35,229 nt of DNA from CBDUEF01 sp018063485 (GTDB taxonomy: Bacteria > Pseudomonadota > Alphaproteobacteria > Rhodobacterales > Rhodobacteraceae). Made by a program: the position numbers and the translations under genes. Where the stretch lies: the NCBI GenBank assembly GCA_037045435.1, contig JBAOID010000042.1, positions 1 to 35,229 of the forward strand. The letters are read 5' to 3'. The notes beneath the pieces were generated by a model, which worked only from the letters and a program-made list of their open reading frames with translations, ran no database searches and was not told the origin of the DNA. This document shows, piece after piece, positions 16,340-27,519 of this stretch. Each line of letters starts with the position of its first letter. Position 1 is the stretch's first letter.

Positions 16340-16567
16340 TTAACCGCGCCAATAGCCGTTGGCAGCAGCGACGGTTGCGAAATTGGTGGCCACGACATGG
16401 GAAGACGCAATCAGGGCCGACGAATCCTCGGCATAATCGGGGCGCAGGCGTTCGCGCACAGCCGCGTCGGGCTGGGTCTTTTTGACGGCGATCCGCGACA
16501 GTTTGATGGCAAGATCAAAGCCCTCACTCGGCGTGGCGGTGATCAGGCTTGGCAGCCAGTTGTCCAT
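16340..16567 (-). CDS. Small hypothetical protein divergent from the haemoglobin gene
   Basis: 75 residues in this frame (MDNWLPSLITATPSEGFDLA at the start), with no family I can name. It looks soluble and helical. An excellent ribosome binding site (AAAGGAG, 7 nt before the ATG) argues that it is real. Near its end, a one-base shift would extend it with AIGAVNSRAIKAGAAAKVQQ to a stop at 16271, a more protein-like ending than ANGYWRG, so the last part may be frameshifted. It shares a 122-nt divergent promoter region, with a palindrome, with the truncated haemoglobin, so it may belong to the same nitrosative-stress response. Confidence 0.6.
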   Translation of the reverse strand: MDNWLPSLITATPSEGFDLAIKLSRIAVKKTQPDAAVRERLRPDYAEDSSALIASSHVVATNFATVAAANGYWRG

Positions 16568-16621
16568 GAGAAATCTCCTTTGGTTGGTCTTTCGATTGTG
16601 ACTGCGACGTTGCGCCCCTTC

Positions 16622-16644
16622 AATAGGTATTTACAATACTTATT
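16622..16644. promoter_or_regulatory. Palindromic operator candidate (NsrR-like) in the divergent region
   Basis: AATAGGTATT (16622-16631), a 3-nt centre and AATACTTATT (16635-16644) form a 10-3-10 inverted repeat with one mismatch. Its size and AT-rich GTATT/AATAC core resemble sites of the Rrf2-family nitric-oxide sensor NsrR. No FNR/Dnr-type TTGAT-N4-ATCAA box was seen. The assignment to NsrR is an inference from context. Confidence 0.4.
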
Positions 16645-16689
16645 TCCAGAGATAACCCGATCTCCAAGCGCAAACATGATGGCGTCCCG

Positions 16690-17157
16690 ATGCAACTCCA
16701 GACCAACAGACCCGCCTCACTCCGTCCGGACATGACAGACGAGATCATGCGCCAGACCGGGTTGAACGATGATAACCTGACGGCACTGGTTCACCGCTTT
16801 TACCAAAAGGTGCGCGCCGATCAGATGCTTGCACCGATTTTTGCAGAGCATGTGCAAGATTGGGATGCCCATCTGGCGCGGCTGGTCGAATTCTGGTCCT
16901 CGGTCGCCTTGATGACCGGTCGTTATCACGGAGCGCCGGTGATCCCTCACCTTGATATGCCGATCGGGGCGGTGCATTTCGCCCGCTGGCTGGCGCTGTT
17001 TCGCGAGACGGCAGCGGAAACCTGCCCCACTACAGGTGCCGCCCATCTTGTCGAACGCGCCGAGCGCATTGCCCGCGCCTTTCAGATGGCCATCGCGACC
17101 CATACCGCAGAAAAATCAAACCAAAGGAAAGATGATGCCCAACTCCGCAGCGATTGA
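16690..17157 (+). CDS. Group III truncated haemoglobin
   Basis: 155 residues from this ATG; an in-frame ATG at 16732 (MTDEIMRQTGLN) could be the real start. The globin core includes LVHRFYQKVRADQMLAPIF (helix B-E region), WDAHLARLVEFWSSVALMTG with the group III Trp, and PIGAVHFARWLALFRETA, in which the His is the likely proximal haem ligand. Group III globins bind haem and are linked to NO or oxygen chemistry in microaerobic bacteria. The gene overlaps the hemerythrin gene by about 25 nt, and NnrS and nitronate monooxygenase genes follow, so a nitrosative-stress role is likely. Confidence 0.85.
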   Translation: MQLQTNRPASLRPDMTDEIMRQTGLNDDNLTALVHRFYQKVRADQMLAPIFAEHVQDWDAHLARLVEFWSSVALMTGRYHGAPVIPHLDMPIGAVHFARWLALFRETAAETCPTTGAAHLVERAERIARAFQMAIATHTAEKSNQRKDDAQLRSD

Positions 17158-17656
17158 CAGCCCGCCGCAAGACGCCGCCGCTCTGACCCATTATATCGAA
17201 ACCCGCTATCACGCGCGCCACCGCCAGCAATTGCCTGATCTCGCCGCCTTGTCGGCCAAGGTAGAACGGGTGCATGTCGCGGCCCAAGGCGTGCCCGCCG
17301 GGTTGGCGGATCTGTTGCAGCAGATGATTGGCGAGTTGGAAGTGCACATGAAGAAGGAGGAACTGGTTCTGTTTCCCGCCATCCGCGGTGGTCGCGGGCC
17401 CGACCTTGCCGCTCCGATTGCAGTGATGCGCGCCGACCATGACGATCACAGCGCCGAGCTTGACCGGATCATGGACCTGACCAATGGTCTGACGCTTCCC
17501 GCCGGGGCTTGCCGCAGTTGGACGGCACTTTATGACGGATTGGGCGAATTTGTGACCGATTTGCGCGCCCATCTGGCTCTTGAGAATGACGTGCTCTTTG
17601 CCAAATTCGACACCGCAGCACAGGGTTGCGGTTGCGGCTGCGGGAACGCACATTGA
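17132..17656 (+). CDS. Hemerythrin-like di-iron protein (RIC/ScdA/YtfE type)
   Basis: 174 residues. A four-helix hemerythrin fold is indicated by iron-ligand motifs in order: HYIETRYHARHRQQLPDL, ELEVHMKKEELVLFPAI (HxxxE), RADHDDHSAELDRI, and LRAHLALENDVLFAKF (HxxxE). These are as in RIC proteins, which repair iron-sulfur clusters after nitric oxide or oxidative damage. The usual N-terminal ScdA domain is absent. The tail CGCGCGNAH is Cys-rich and could bind metal. Starts at 17132 and 17135 are both possible; AAAGGA precedes them. It overlaps the haemoglobin gene, so the two are co-expressed. Confidence 0.85.
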   Translation: MMPNSAAIDSPPQDAAALTHYIETRYHARHRQQLPDLAALSAKVERVHVAAQGVPAGLADLLQQMIGELEVHMKKEELVLFPAIRGGRGPDLAAPIAVMRADHDDHSAELDRIMDLTNGLTLPAGACRSWTALYDGLGEFVTDLRAHLALENDVLFAKFDTAAQGCGCGCGNAH

Positions 17657-17699
17657 TTTGGTTTGACGCCCCCGCCTGACAGTCTGATAAGGACAGACC

Positions 17700-18716
17700 A
17701 TGACCCTGCACCGCCCATTGTGTGATCTGCTTGGCTGCGATGTGCCGGTGCTTTTGGCCGGGATGGGCGGGGTGTCTCGTTGGGAACTGGCGGCGGCGGT
17801 GGCGAACGCCGGCGGTTATGCCATTCTGGGCATGGTGCGAGAAGACCCCGATCTGATCGAGCGTGAAGTGCTTGCCTTGCAAGCGGCGACCAAACGCCGC
17901 TTTGCTGTCAATCTGATCCCGGCAGCGACCGAACCCGGATTGCTGGATCGCCAGATCGGGCGCTGTCTTGATCTGGGGGTCACGGATTTCAGTTTCTTCT
18001 GGGACGTCATGCCCAAGGTGGTGGCGCGGATCAAAGCCGCGGGCGGCACCGTGCTGCATCAGGTCGGCAGCCTGCGTGCCGCCAGTGACGCCGAATTGGC
18101 TGGCGTTGATGTGCTGATCACCCAAGGCATCGAGGCAGGTGGCCATGTGCATGGGCGGCAAGGCTGCTTTGCCTTGCTTGAGGAGGTGTTGCCGAGAACG
18201 GCTTTGCCAGTGGTTGCCACCGGTGGATTTTCCGGCGGGGCGGGTCTGGCGGCGGCACTGACGATGGGGGCGCAGGGCGCACAATTCGGCACCGCCTTTT
18301 TGGCCACCAAGGAATCCTTTGCCCATGAGTACCACAAGCAGCGCATAGTCGAGGCGGGCGGCGACGCCACCGTGCTGACCGATATTTTCGTACTGAACTG
18401 GCCCGCACAGGCCGCTGTGCGGGTGATCGGAAATTCGGTGACCTCTGCTCTGGGATTTGCCCTGCTGGGCCATGATCCCGATGCCTTGCCGCGTGAGGTG
18501 ATCGCCCATGAAGACGGCGCGCCGCGCCTGCGATTTTCCACCGACTCCCCTCTGCGCACCACCACTGGCGATCTTGAGGCTATGGCGCTTTATGCAGGCC
18601 AGGGCCTTGGCTCGATCAACACTATCCCAACCGCCGCCGCGCGGCTGCACCAGATTACGACCGAGGCCGAGACCTGTCTGGCCCGGCTTTGCAACCCGAT
18701 GGAGACCAGAATATGA
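17700..18716 (+). CDS. Nitronate monooxygenase (NPD / 2-nitropropane dioxygenase family)
   Basis: 338 residues forming a TIM barrel that binds FMN. The N-terminal PVLLAGMGGVSRWELAAAVA, the EAGGHVHG segment with the putative catalytic His, VVATGGFSGGAGLAAALTMG and GAQFGTAF are the FMN and phosphate-binding motifs of the family. These enzymes oxidise alkyl nitronates to carbonyl compounds and nitrite. A GGACAG-type ribosome binding site precedes it. It lies 43 nt after the hemerythrin gene and its stop overlaps the NnrS start (ATGA), so it belongs to the nitrogen-oxide-stress operon. Confidence 0.9.
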   Translation: MTLHRPLCDLLGCDVPVLLAGMGGVSRWELAAAVANAGGYAILGMVREDPDLIEREVLALQAATKRRFAVNLIPAATEPGLLDRQIGRCLDLGVTDFSFFWDVMPKVVARIKAAGGTVLHQVGSLRAASDAELAGVDVLITQGIEAGGHVHGRQGCFALLEEVLPRTALPVVATGGFSGGAGLAAALTMGAQGAQFGTAFLATKESFAHEYHKQRIVEAGGDATVLTDIFVLNWPAQAAVRVIGNSVTSALGFALLGHDPDALPREVIAHEDGAPRLRFSTDSPLRTTTGDLEAMALYAGQGLGSINTIPTAAARLHQITTEAETCLARLCNPMETRI

Positions 18717-19927
18717 CCAGTACCACCGAACAGATGCGCGCGTGGAACGGGCCTGCCTTGTTCAGTTTCGGGTTCCGGCCGTTCTTTCTGCTGGGCGCGA
18801 TTTGGGCAGCGTTGGCGATGGCGATCTGGATCGTGATGCTCAGCGGGCGCGATCCGCTGCCAACGGCCTTTGATGCGGTGTCCTGGCACGCGCATGAATT
18901 TCTGTTTGGCTATCTGGGGGCGGTTATGGCCGGATTTCTGCTGACCGCCGTGCCCAACTGGACCGGTCGCCTGCCGGTGGTGGGCAAGCCCTTGGCCTTG
19001 CTGGTAGGGCTATGGCTGATCGGGCGGATCGCGATTGCGATTTCTGGATGGATGCCCTGGCCGTTGGCTGCGGGGTTGGATCTGGCCTTTCCGCTGGCCC
19101 TGCTCGCGCTGCTGGCGCGCGAGATTCTGTCCGGCAAGAATTGGAAAAATCTGATCGTGCTGGGCCTTGTGGCGCTATGGACGCTGGCCAATCTGGGCTT
19201 TCACATTGATGCGGCGCGGGGCGGCTATCCGGCGCAGGGCGCAGGTTTGCGTTTTGGACTGGCGGCGGCGGTGATGCTGATTTCGGTGATCGGCGGGCGG
19301 ATTGTGCCCAGTTTCACCCGCAACTGGCTGGTGCAGCGGCGCGAAACCCGCCTGCCTGCCCCGATGGGCAAGGGCGACCGGCTGGTGCTGTTTGTCTCTG
19401 GCTTTACGCTGATCTTGTGGGCGCTCTGGCCGCATGAGGCGGTAACGGCGCTGGCCACCGCTTTGGCCGGGGCGGCGCATCTGTGGCGGCTGTCGCGCTG
19501 GAAGGGTTGGCTTTGTGGTGGCGAGGCTTTGGTCTGGGTGCTGCATATGGGCTATGCCTTTGTGCCGATTGGATTCTTAGCGATTGCCGGCGGTTATCTC
19601 TGGCCCGGAATGGCGGCAGCGTCGCAACATCTCTGGATGGCTGGTGCTGTCGGGCTGATGACGCTGGCGGTGATGACCCGCGCCAGCCTTGGCCATTCGG
19701 GCAGGCCGCTGCACGCCACCAAACCGATTGCGGCACTCTATATTGCGCTGATCGTGGCCGTGCTGGCGCGGTTTCTTTCCGGCGCCCTGCCCGGCGAGAT
19801 GTGGCCGCTGCATCTGGCGGGCACCGCCTGGATTTTGGCCTTTGGCGGCTTTGCGGTGATCTATGCCCCGATGCTTGCCTTTACGCGCCCAGCGCAAAAG
19901 CGCGCCATGCCGCGCGCCAAGGCGTGA
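18713..19927 (+). CDS. nnrS: NnrS family haem-copper membrane protein
   Basis: 404 residues, about twelve membrane helices. Hallmarks of NnrS are FSFGFRPFFLLGAIWA near the N-terminus, WHAHEFLFGYLGAVMAGFLL with His ligands, TAVPNWTGR, and GGRIVPSFTRNWL. NnrS is induced by nitric oxide and helps cells tolerate nitrosative stress; it was first found beside the nir/nor genes of Rhodobacter. Its start overlaps the nitronate monooxygenase stop by 4 nt. It is the last gene of a four-gene operon beginning with the truncated haemoglobin. No nir or nor genes lie in the window. Confidence 0.92.
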   Translation: MTSTTEQMRAWNGPALFSFGFRPFFLLGAIWAALAMAIWIVMLSGRDPLPTAFDAVSWHAHEFLFGYLGAVMAGFLLTAVPNWTGRLPVVGKPLALLVGLWLIGRIAIAISGWMPWPLAAGLDLAFPLALLALLAREILSGKNWKNLIVLGLVALWTLANLGFHIDAARGGYPAQGAGLRFGLAAAVMLISVIGGRIVPSFTRNWLVQRRETRLPAPMGKGDRLVLFVSGFTLILWALWPHEAVTALATALAGAAHLWRLSRWKGWLCGGEALVWVLHMGYAFVPIGFLAIAGGYLWPGMAAASQHLWMAGAVGLMTLAVMTRASLGHSGRPLHATKPIAALYIALIVAVLARFLSGALPGEMWPLHLAGTAWILAFGGFAVIYAPMLAFTRPAQKRAMPRAKA

Positions 19928-20026
19928 TGGCCGATTTGGCGGTAAAGTGGTCGCGAAAATACACCCGCGTTTCGGGCGATAGGTGCAGACTGCCCCCATC
20001 CTGGCAGCTTGCCGAAAGGAAAAGCC

Positions 20027-20719
20027 ATGTCCCAAGACCCAAACGATCCCCCGCGCGGCTTTGCCTCGCCGCCGTGTCTCGCGCATGAGATCGACCCGCA
20101 GTATTTCGACCCGCTCGCGGTAGATGCGGATCAGGCACGTGACGTGGCGCGCTGGCGCAAGGCCGAGCGCGCCCGGCTGCGCGACGCCCGCGCCGCCCTG
20201 CCGATTGACACCCGCCAAGCCATCGCGGCAGCCATGGCGAACCATCTCGACGCCCATCTCGCCACACTGACCTTGCCGGATCATCCCATCATCTCAGGCT
20301 ATTGGCCGATCAAATCCGAACCCGATCTGCGCTTTTGGCTGACCAAACTGCACGGCATGGGCTGGCGCATTGCCCTGCCGATAGTCGAAGTGCAAAAAGC
20401 CCCCCTGGTGTTTCGCATCTGGACTCCCGGCATGGCGATGGAGCGCGGCGTGTGGAACATTCCGGTGCCCCCCGCAAGTGCAGAACAGGTGATCCCGCAT
20501 GTGGCGCTTGCGCCGATGCTGGGCTGGGACAAGGCTGGCTACCGTCTGGGCTATGGCGGCGGTTATTTCGACCGCACTTTGGCCGCCCTCGCGGCCCACA
20601 ACCTGCATGTGATCGGCCTGTGTGTCGATGCGGGCGCAATCCCCACCATCTACCCGCAACCCCATGACATCCCGATGTCGGCAGTGATCACTGAAGCGGG
20701 CCTTAAGGTGGCGCGATGA
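20027..20719 (+). CDS. 5-formyltetrahydrofolate cyclo-ligase
   Basis: 230 residues. The enzyme converts 5-formyl-THF to 5,10-methenyl-THF with ATP in one-carbon metabolism. The basic start (ARWRKAERARLRDAR), ISGYWPIKSEPD, and the ATP-binding loop MLGWDKAGYRLGYGGGYFDR are the family motifs. An N-terminal extension of about 45 residues precedes the core. The ATG at 20027 has a GAAAGGA ribosome binding site; the frame open from 20009 adds no supported start. Its stop overlaps the next gene by 4 nt. Confidence 0.92.
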   Translation: MSQDPNDPPRGFASPPCLAHEIDPQYFDPLAVDADQARDVARWRKAERARLRDARAALPIDTRQAIAAAMANHLDAHLATLTLPDHPIISGYWPIKSEPDLRFWLTKLHGMGWRIALPIVEVQKAPLVFRIWTPGMAMERGVWNIPVPPASAEQVIPHVALAPMLGWDKAGYRLGYGGGYFDRTLAALAAHNLHVIGLCVDAGAIPTIYPQPHDIPMSAVITEAGLKVAR

Positions 20720-20976
20720 AACTGACCCCCCAACCCGGCGGCGGCTTTGTGATCGAGGCGCAAGACCTTGGACCCCTTTTGCACCTGCCACCCGCCGAGG
20801 TTCCCGCCCTTATGGCCGCAGGCGAGATCACCCACCGCTTTGAAGAAGGGCGCGATGCCGACACCGGCCGCTTTCGCGTGACCTTCCTCTACAAGACCAA
20901 GCGTCTGCGCTTTACCGTGGATGCCCAGGGCGAGGTGCTGGCGCAAAGCCTGATCACCCTGCCCGCCAAAGCCTGA
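20716..20976 (+). CDS. DUF6522-like small protein
   Basis: 86 residues, soluble, no signal peptide. The order GGGFVIEAQDLGPLL, then GEITHRFEEGRDADTGRFRV and TFLYKTKRLRFTVDAQGEVL looks like a small beta-sandwich and resembles the DUF6522 family common in Rhodobacteraceae; I am moderately sure of that name. It overlaps the cyclo-ligase gene by 4 nt, so it is translationally coupled to it, and its stop abuts the stop of the convergent TerB-like gene. Function unknown. Confidence 0.65.
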   Translation: MKLTPQPGGGFVIEAQDLGPLLHLPPAEVPALMAAGEITHRFEEGRDADTGRFRVTFLYKTKRLRFTVDAQGEVLAQSLITLPAKA

Positions 20977-21400
20977 TCAAGGCCGCAAATGCCGTGTCCT
21001 TGCGCCCCATTCGATGGCGGCGGCGTGCAGCCGGTCGATGTTCAGCTCTTCGCGCACCTCTTCCAGCATCGCCAACTCGATCTGGCGCAGCTTGCCATCA
21101 GCGGCGGCAACATCACAGGCCAGCGCATAGGCGGTTTCATTCAGACGTTCGGGCAAGCCATCCCGGATCAGACCGAACAGCGCCTCCAGCCCGTCCTCTT
21201 CCTCGAAAAGATCGAAAACTGTCTGCGCCACCACTCGGATCCGGTCGCTGTCATAATCGGCAAACACCGGCATATGATTGACCGTGCGCTCGAATCGCCA
21301 CCAACTCCGAGGTGCGCATCTGCTCATCGGCAAAGGAAACCGCGATCATCACGGCGACAAGCGCATCCTGCGGCGAAAGCGAAGCTGGAATATCTGACAC
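20977..21400 (-). CDS. TerB-family (tellurite-resistance-like) protein, one frameshift near 21295
   Basis: About 141 residues after correction. The N-terminal part begins at a GTG (21400) after an AGGAG site and reads SDIPASLSPQDALVAVMIAV, then FADEQMRTSELVAI; in another frame it continues NHMPVFADYDSDRIRVVAQT, LFEEEDGLEALFGLI and CDVAAADGKLRQIELAMLEE. Acidic, all-helical TerB folds bind metal, and the AAADG-x-L segment is typical. The length has one base beyond a clean frame, so one indel near 21295 breaks it. A sequencing error is likelier than a pseudogene. Confidence 0.75.
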
Positions 21401-21508
21401 GGGGCTTCTCCTGTTGTTGCAGTGCAGAATATTGACCTATGCGCGCCACGGCAATAGAGGAAGAGGGCTGCGGCAGCATTGGGTTCCCGCAAGCAAGAGG
21501 AAACGGCG

Positions 21509-23099
21509 ATGACAGCATTGCGCGACGCGGGAATGAAATCGAAGGCCTGGCCCTTTGAAGAGGCGCGCGCGCTGCTGAAACGCTATGAGAAAAAGGCACC
21601 TGAGAAGGGCTATGTGCTGTTTGAAACCGGCTATGGCCCCTCGGGTCTGCCCCATATCGGCACCTTTGGCGAGGTGGCGCGCACCACGATGATCCGCCGC
21701 GCCTTTGAGGTGCTGTCCGATATCCCGACCCGCCTGATCTGTTTTTCCGACGATGTCGACGGGATGCGCAAGGTGCCCGAGAACGTGCCGCAGCAGGATA
21801 TGCTGCGCCAGCACATGCAAAAACCGCTGACCTCGGTGCCCGATCCTTACGGCGAATATGACAGCTTTGGCGCACCACAACAACGCCATGCTGCGCCGGT
21901 TCCTTGACACTTTCGGCTTTGAATATGAATTCATTTCTGCGCGACCGAATTCTATGCCTCGGGCCGTTTCGATGACACGTTGAAGCTGGCCACCGAACGC
22001 TATGACGCGATCATGAAGATCATGCTCGCCTCGCTGCGCGATGAACGCCAGCAGACCTATTCCTGCTTCCTGCCGATCCATCCCGAAACCGGGCGGGTTC
22101 TGTATGTGCCGATGAAAAATGTCGATCCGGTCAACCACACCATCACTTTTGATGATGAAACCGGCCGCGAATGGACGCTTCCGGTCACCGGCGGCCAGGT
22201 GAAACTGCAATGGAAGCCCGATTTCGGCGCCCGTTGGGCGGCGCTGGATGTGGATTTCGAGATGTATGGCAAGGACCATTCGACCAACACCCCGATCTAT
22301 GACGGTATCTGCGAGGTCTTGGGCGGGCGCAAGCCCGAACCATTTCAGCTATGAACTGTTCCTGGATGATCAGGGCCAGAAGATCTCGAAATCCAAGGGC
22401 AACGGGCTGACCATCGACGAATGGCTGACCTATGCCGCGACCGAGAGCCTGTCCTATTTCATGTATCAGAAGCCGAAAACCGCCAAGCGGATGCATTTCG
22501 ATGTGATCCCGCAAGTGCGGTGGATGAATATCACCAGCAGTTGCGCGCCTATGCCAGCCAAGACATTGACGCCGCAAGTGAACAACCCGGTCTGGCACAT
22601 CCATCAGCGGCAATCCGCCAGACTCGAAAATGGTGGTGCCGTTCTCGATGCTGCTGAATCTGGCATCGCGTGTCGGCGGCCAAGGATGCGGCGGGCCTTT
22701 GGGGCTTTATCAAACGCTATGCGCCGGATGCCTCACCCGAAGGCAATCCCGATCTGGACGCCGCCGCAGGCTTTGCGGTGCGCTATTTCGCCGACAGGAT
22801 CGCCCCGACTCGCCAGTTCCGGCTGCCCAATGATCTCGAACGCGCCGCGATGGTCGATCTGCGCGCGCCGTCTGGCCGCCTGGGATGGCGGCTTGAACGA
22901 CGAGGCCTTGCAGTCGATGGTTTTCGCCGTCGGCAAGGACCACGGTTTCGAGCCTCTGCGCGATTGGTTCAAGGCGCTTTATGAGGTGCTTCTGGGCGCA
23001 TCTGACGGCCCCCGCTTTGGCGGTTTCATCGCGCTTTACGGCATCAAGGAAAGCCTTGATCTGATAGATCGCGGGCTTGCGGGCGAATTGGCAGCCTGA
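21509..23099 (+). CDS. lysS: Class I lysyl-tRNA synthetase, interrupted by at least seven frameshifts
   Basis: About 530 codons, the normal length for the archaeal-type class I enzyme used by many alphaproteobacteria. The HIGH signature is in GYGPSGLPHIGTFGEVART and the KMSKS signature in DDQGQKISKSKGNGL. Coherent LysRS1 sequence runs the whole length but changes frame near 21886, 21942, 22341, 22518, 22575-22625 (more than once), 22667 and 22870. An essential gene cannot be this broken, so these are almost certainly indel errors. The start at 21509 follows an AGAGGA site. A terminator-like hairpin follows. Confidence 0.85.
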
Positions 23100-23116
23100 C
23101 GGAGATCCTGTCCTGA

Positions 23117-23146
23117 CGCCCGAAAGGGGGGCCGCTCTTTCGGGCG
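23117..23146 (+). terminator. Hairpin after lysS
   Basis: A perfect 10-bp inverted repeat (CGCCCGAAAG / CTTTCGGGCG, 10-nt loop) lies 18 nt after the lysS stop, followed by GGGCCCTTTTG. Probably a terminator, although the T-run is not directly adjacent. Confidence 0.55.
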
Positions 23147-23295
23147 GGCCCTTTTGCAAGGCGTCCGCCTGGAACTTCTGGGAGAGGAAAGGTTGCACCA
23201 TGAAGTGTGTGGAGCCGTCGTAGCTGCGCCCCCCATTTGACCTTTCCCACTATCGCCCTACCCTCCCCTTGGGGACGTTCAGGAAAGGAGTCGCA

Positions 23296-23690
23296 ATGCG
23301 GCTGACCCTTCATATGGCGGCTTTTGCCGCCCTCACACTGCCCGCCTTTGCCCAAGAGGCGCCGATCCAAAGCACCATCCAATCCCAACTCGAAGCCTTC
23401 ACCGCCCAAGACAGCGCAAAGGCGTTTTCCTATGCTTCGCCCACGATCAAAGGCATCTTCGGCAATTCAAACAACTTCGGTCTGATGGTGCAAAATGGCT
23501 ATCCGATGGTCTGGCAGCACCAGGCCGTAAAGATGCTCGAGCTGCGAACCATTGCAGGGAACCTGTGGCAAAGAGTGATGATCACTGATGGCGCTGGCGA
23601 AACCTTTCTCTTGGATTACAAGATGATGGAAACGCCCGAGGGTTGGCAGATTGATGCCGTGCAACTGCTGCCAAAGCAGGATATCGGGGC

Positions 23691-23694
<4 letters not shown>
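23296..23694 (+). CDS. Secreted DUF4864 protein
   Basis: 132 residues. A signal peptide of about 19 residues (ending LPAFAQ) sends it to the periplasm. The rest (IQSQLEAFTAQDSAKAFSYA, SPTIKGIFG, GYPMVWQHQ, DYKMMETPEGWQIDAVQLL) is a SnoaL/NTF2-like alpha+beta fold matching DUF4864, function unknown. AAAGGAG precedes the ATG at 23296. Its TAG stop overlaps the stop of the convergent mogA gene within a palindromic CTAG. Confidence 0.8.
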
Positions 23695-24215
<521 letters not shown>

Positions 24216-24329
24216 GGGAACCTTTCTCAGTTACGCGAATAGTTGCGGCAAATGCTCGGCATTGCAACCCGCCCCATTGTGCCAAAGCGTCGCGCCGCCT
24301 ATCGTCTCCCGACAAAACCTGAGGACGGA

Positions 24330-25361
24330 ATGATCCCGCAAGACCTTGCCGCCATGGGCTGGACCCAAGATTTCGCCGCTCAGGTCACGCCAGAGGAGGC
24401 AGAGCTGCGCCCTGCCCGTTTGGCGTCAGTGCATCGCCGAACGGTCGAGGCGATCACGCCCGCAGGCCGGTTCGAACTGGTGCTGCCGCCCAGCCTTCCG
24501 ATGGGCAAATTGGCAGTGGGCGATTGGGTGCTGGCCGATGATCTGCGCGTGCATCGGGTGTTGAACCGCAGCAGCCTCTTGCACCGCTTTGCCGCCGGAT
24601 CAGGCGTGGCGCGCCAGTTGATTGCCGCCAATATTGACACATTGTTGATCGTCACCTCCTGTAACGCCGATTTCAACGAAGCGCGGCTGGAACGCTATCT
24701 GGTGCTGGCCGGGGCCGCAGGCATCACCCCGGTGATCGTGCTGACCAAGGCCGACACCGCCGACCCTGCGGAATTTGTTATCCGCGCCAAGGGATTGCAA
24801 CGCGATCTGGCCGTGGTTGCGCTGAACGCCAAAGGCCCCGATGTGGCGCAGCGTCTGGCCGAATGGCTGCAACCGGGAAAAACGCTCGCGCTTCTGGGCT
24901 CCTCCGGCGTCGGGAAATCCACCCTCGCCAATGCCTTGGGCGCGCCGATCCAAGATACCGGCGACATCCGTGAGGATGATGCCAAGGGCCGCCACACCAC
25001 CACCGCCCGCCACCTTTTGCCGCTTCCCGGTCAGGCTTGGCTGATCGACACGCCGGGTGTGCGCGAATTGCAACTGACCGATATGGCCGGGGGCATCGAG
25101 GTGCTTTACGCCGATCTGATCGACATCGGCGCGGACTGCCGCTTTCGCGATTGCACCCATGATCACGAGCCGGGCTGTGCGGTGCAGGCGGCAGCACAGG
25201 CAGGGTTGATCGACCCCGCGCGGCTGGTCCGCTGGCGCAAACTGGTGGCCGAGGATACCGCAAACTCAACCGCTCTGGAGCGGTCGGCCACCCGTGCCGC
25301 AGGCAAATTCACCAAGAAATCGGCAACAAAGCAGCGCCCGCAAGGCAAGACCCAAGGCTGA
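24330..25361 (+). CDS. rsgA: Ribosome small-subunit-dependent GTPase RsgA
   Basis: 343 residues. RsgA checks late 30S subunit maturation. An N-terminal OB fold precedes a circularly permuted GTPase: G4 (LTKADTADP) comes before G1 (LLGSSGVGKSTLANAL) and G3 (IDTPGVREL). The C-terminal zinc motif is in CRFRDCTHDHEPGCAV. The ATG at 24330 has GAGGA upstream and begins MIPQDLAAMGW, as in family members; the frame open from 24243 is not needed. The basic tail (TKKSATKQRPQGKT) may bind rRNA. It lies 60 nt before dnaX. Confidence 0.93.
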   Translation: MIPQDLAAMGWTQDFAAQVTPEEAELRPARLASVHRRTVEAITPAGRFELVLPPSLPMGKLAVGDWVLADDLRVHRVLNRSSLLHRFAAGSGVARQLIAANIDTLLIVTSCNADFNEARLERYLVLAGAAGITPVIVLTKADTADPAEFVIRAKGLQRDLAVVALNAKGPDVAQRLAEWLQPGKTLALLGSSGVGKSTLANALGAPIQDTGDIREDDAKGRHTTTARHLLPLPGQAWLIDTPGVRELQLTDMAGGIEVLYADLIDIGADCRFRDCTHDHEPGCAVQAAAQAGLIDPARLVRWRKLVAEDTANSTALERSATRAAGKFTKKSATKQRPQGKTQG

Positions 25362-25421
25362 TCTTGCCGTTACCCCCCGCAGACCTTACCTTAGCCCGAA
25401 TCCTAACCCAGCCGAGGCAAA

Positions 25422-27164
<1,743 letters not shown>

Positions 27165-27173
27165 GGAAAAGCG

Positions 27174-27518
27174 ATGCTGAAAGGTTTGGGCGGGCTTGGC
27201 GATATGGCCAAGATGATGAAGGCCGCGGGCGAGATGCAGTCCAAGATGGCCGAAATGCAGGAGGTTTTGGCCAATACCATCGTTACCGGCGAAGCCGGTG
27301 CCGGTCTGGTCAGGGTGCGCGCCACCGCCAAGGGTGATGTGACCGGGCTGGACATTGATCCTTCAATCCTTGTGGCCTCGGAGAAGGAAGTGGTCGAGGA
27401 TCTGATTCTCGCCGCGATCCGGGACGCACAGGCCAAAGCTGTCGAACGCGGCAAGGCCGAACTCACCCGCCTGAGCGAAAGCCTTGGCCTCCCCCCCGGC
27501 ATGGGCCTGCCGTTCTGA
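27174..27518 (+). CDS. YbaB/EbfC family nucleoid-associated protein
   Basis: 114 residues, full length and uninterrupted. The core KMMKAAGEMQSKMAEMQEVL, then VRVRATAKGDVTGLDIDPS, KEVVEDLILAAIRDAQAKA and the ending GLPPGMGLPF are the family signature. The protein binds DNA as a dimer and is almost always encoded between dnaX and recR, as here. It starts 9 nt after the dnaX stop with an AAGGAAAA site, and its stop is one base from the recR start. Confidence 0.95.
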   Translation: MLKGLGGLGDMAKMMKAAGEMQSKMAEMQEVLANTIVTGEAGAGLVRVRATAKGDVTGLDIDPSILVASEKEVVEDLILAAIRDAQAKAVERGKAELTRLSESLGLPPGMGLPF

Positions 27519-27519
27519 G

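Noticed and set aside
19928..20026. Possible 6S RNA upstream of the 5-formyl-THF cyclo-ligase gene, its usual neighbour in many proteobacteria
   Set aside because: The gap is only 99 nt, too short for a full 6S RNA, and no long hairpin with a central bubble was visible.
25362..25421. Possible SRP RNA beside dnaX
   Set aside because: The 60-nt gap is too short and the conserved GGAAGGAAGC-type tetraloop region is absent there and downstream of recR.
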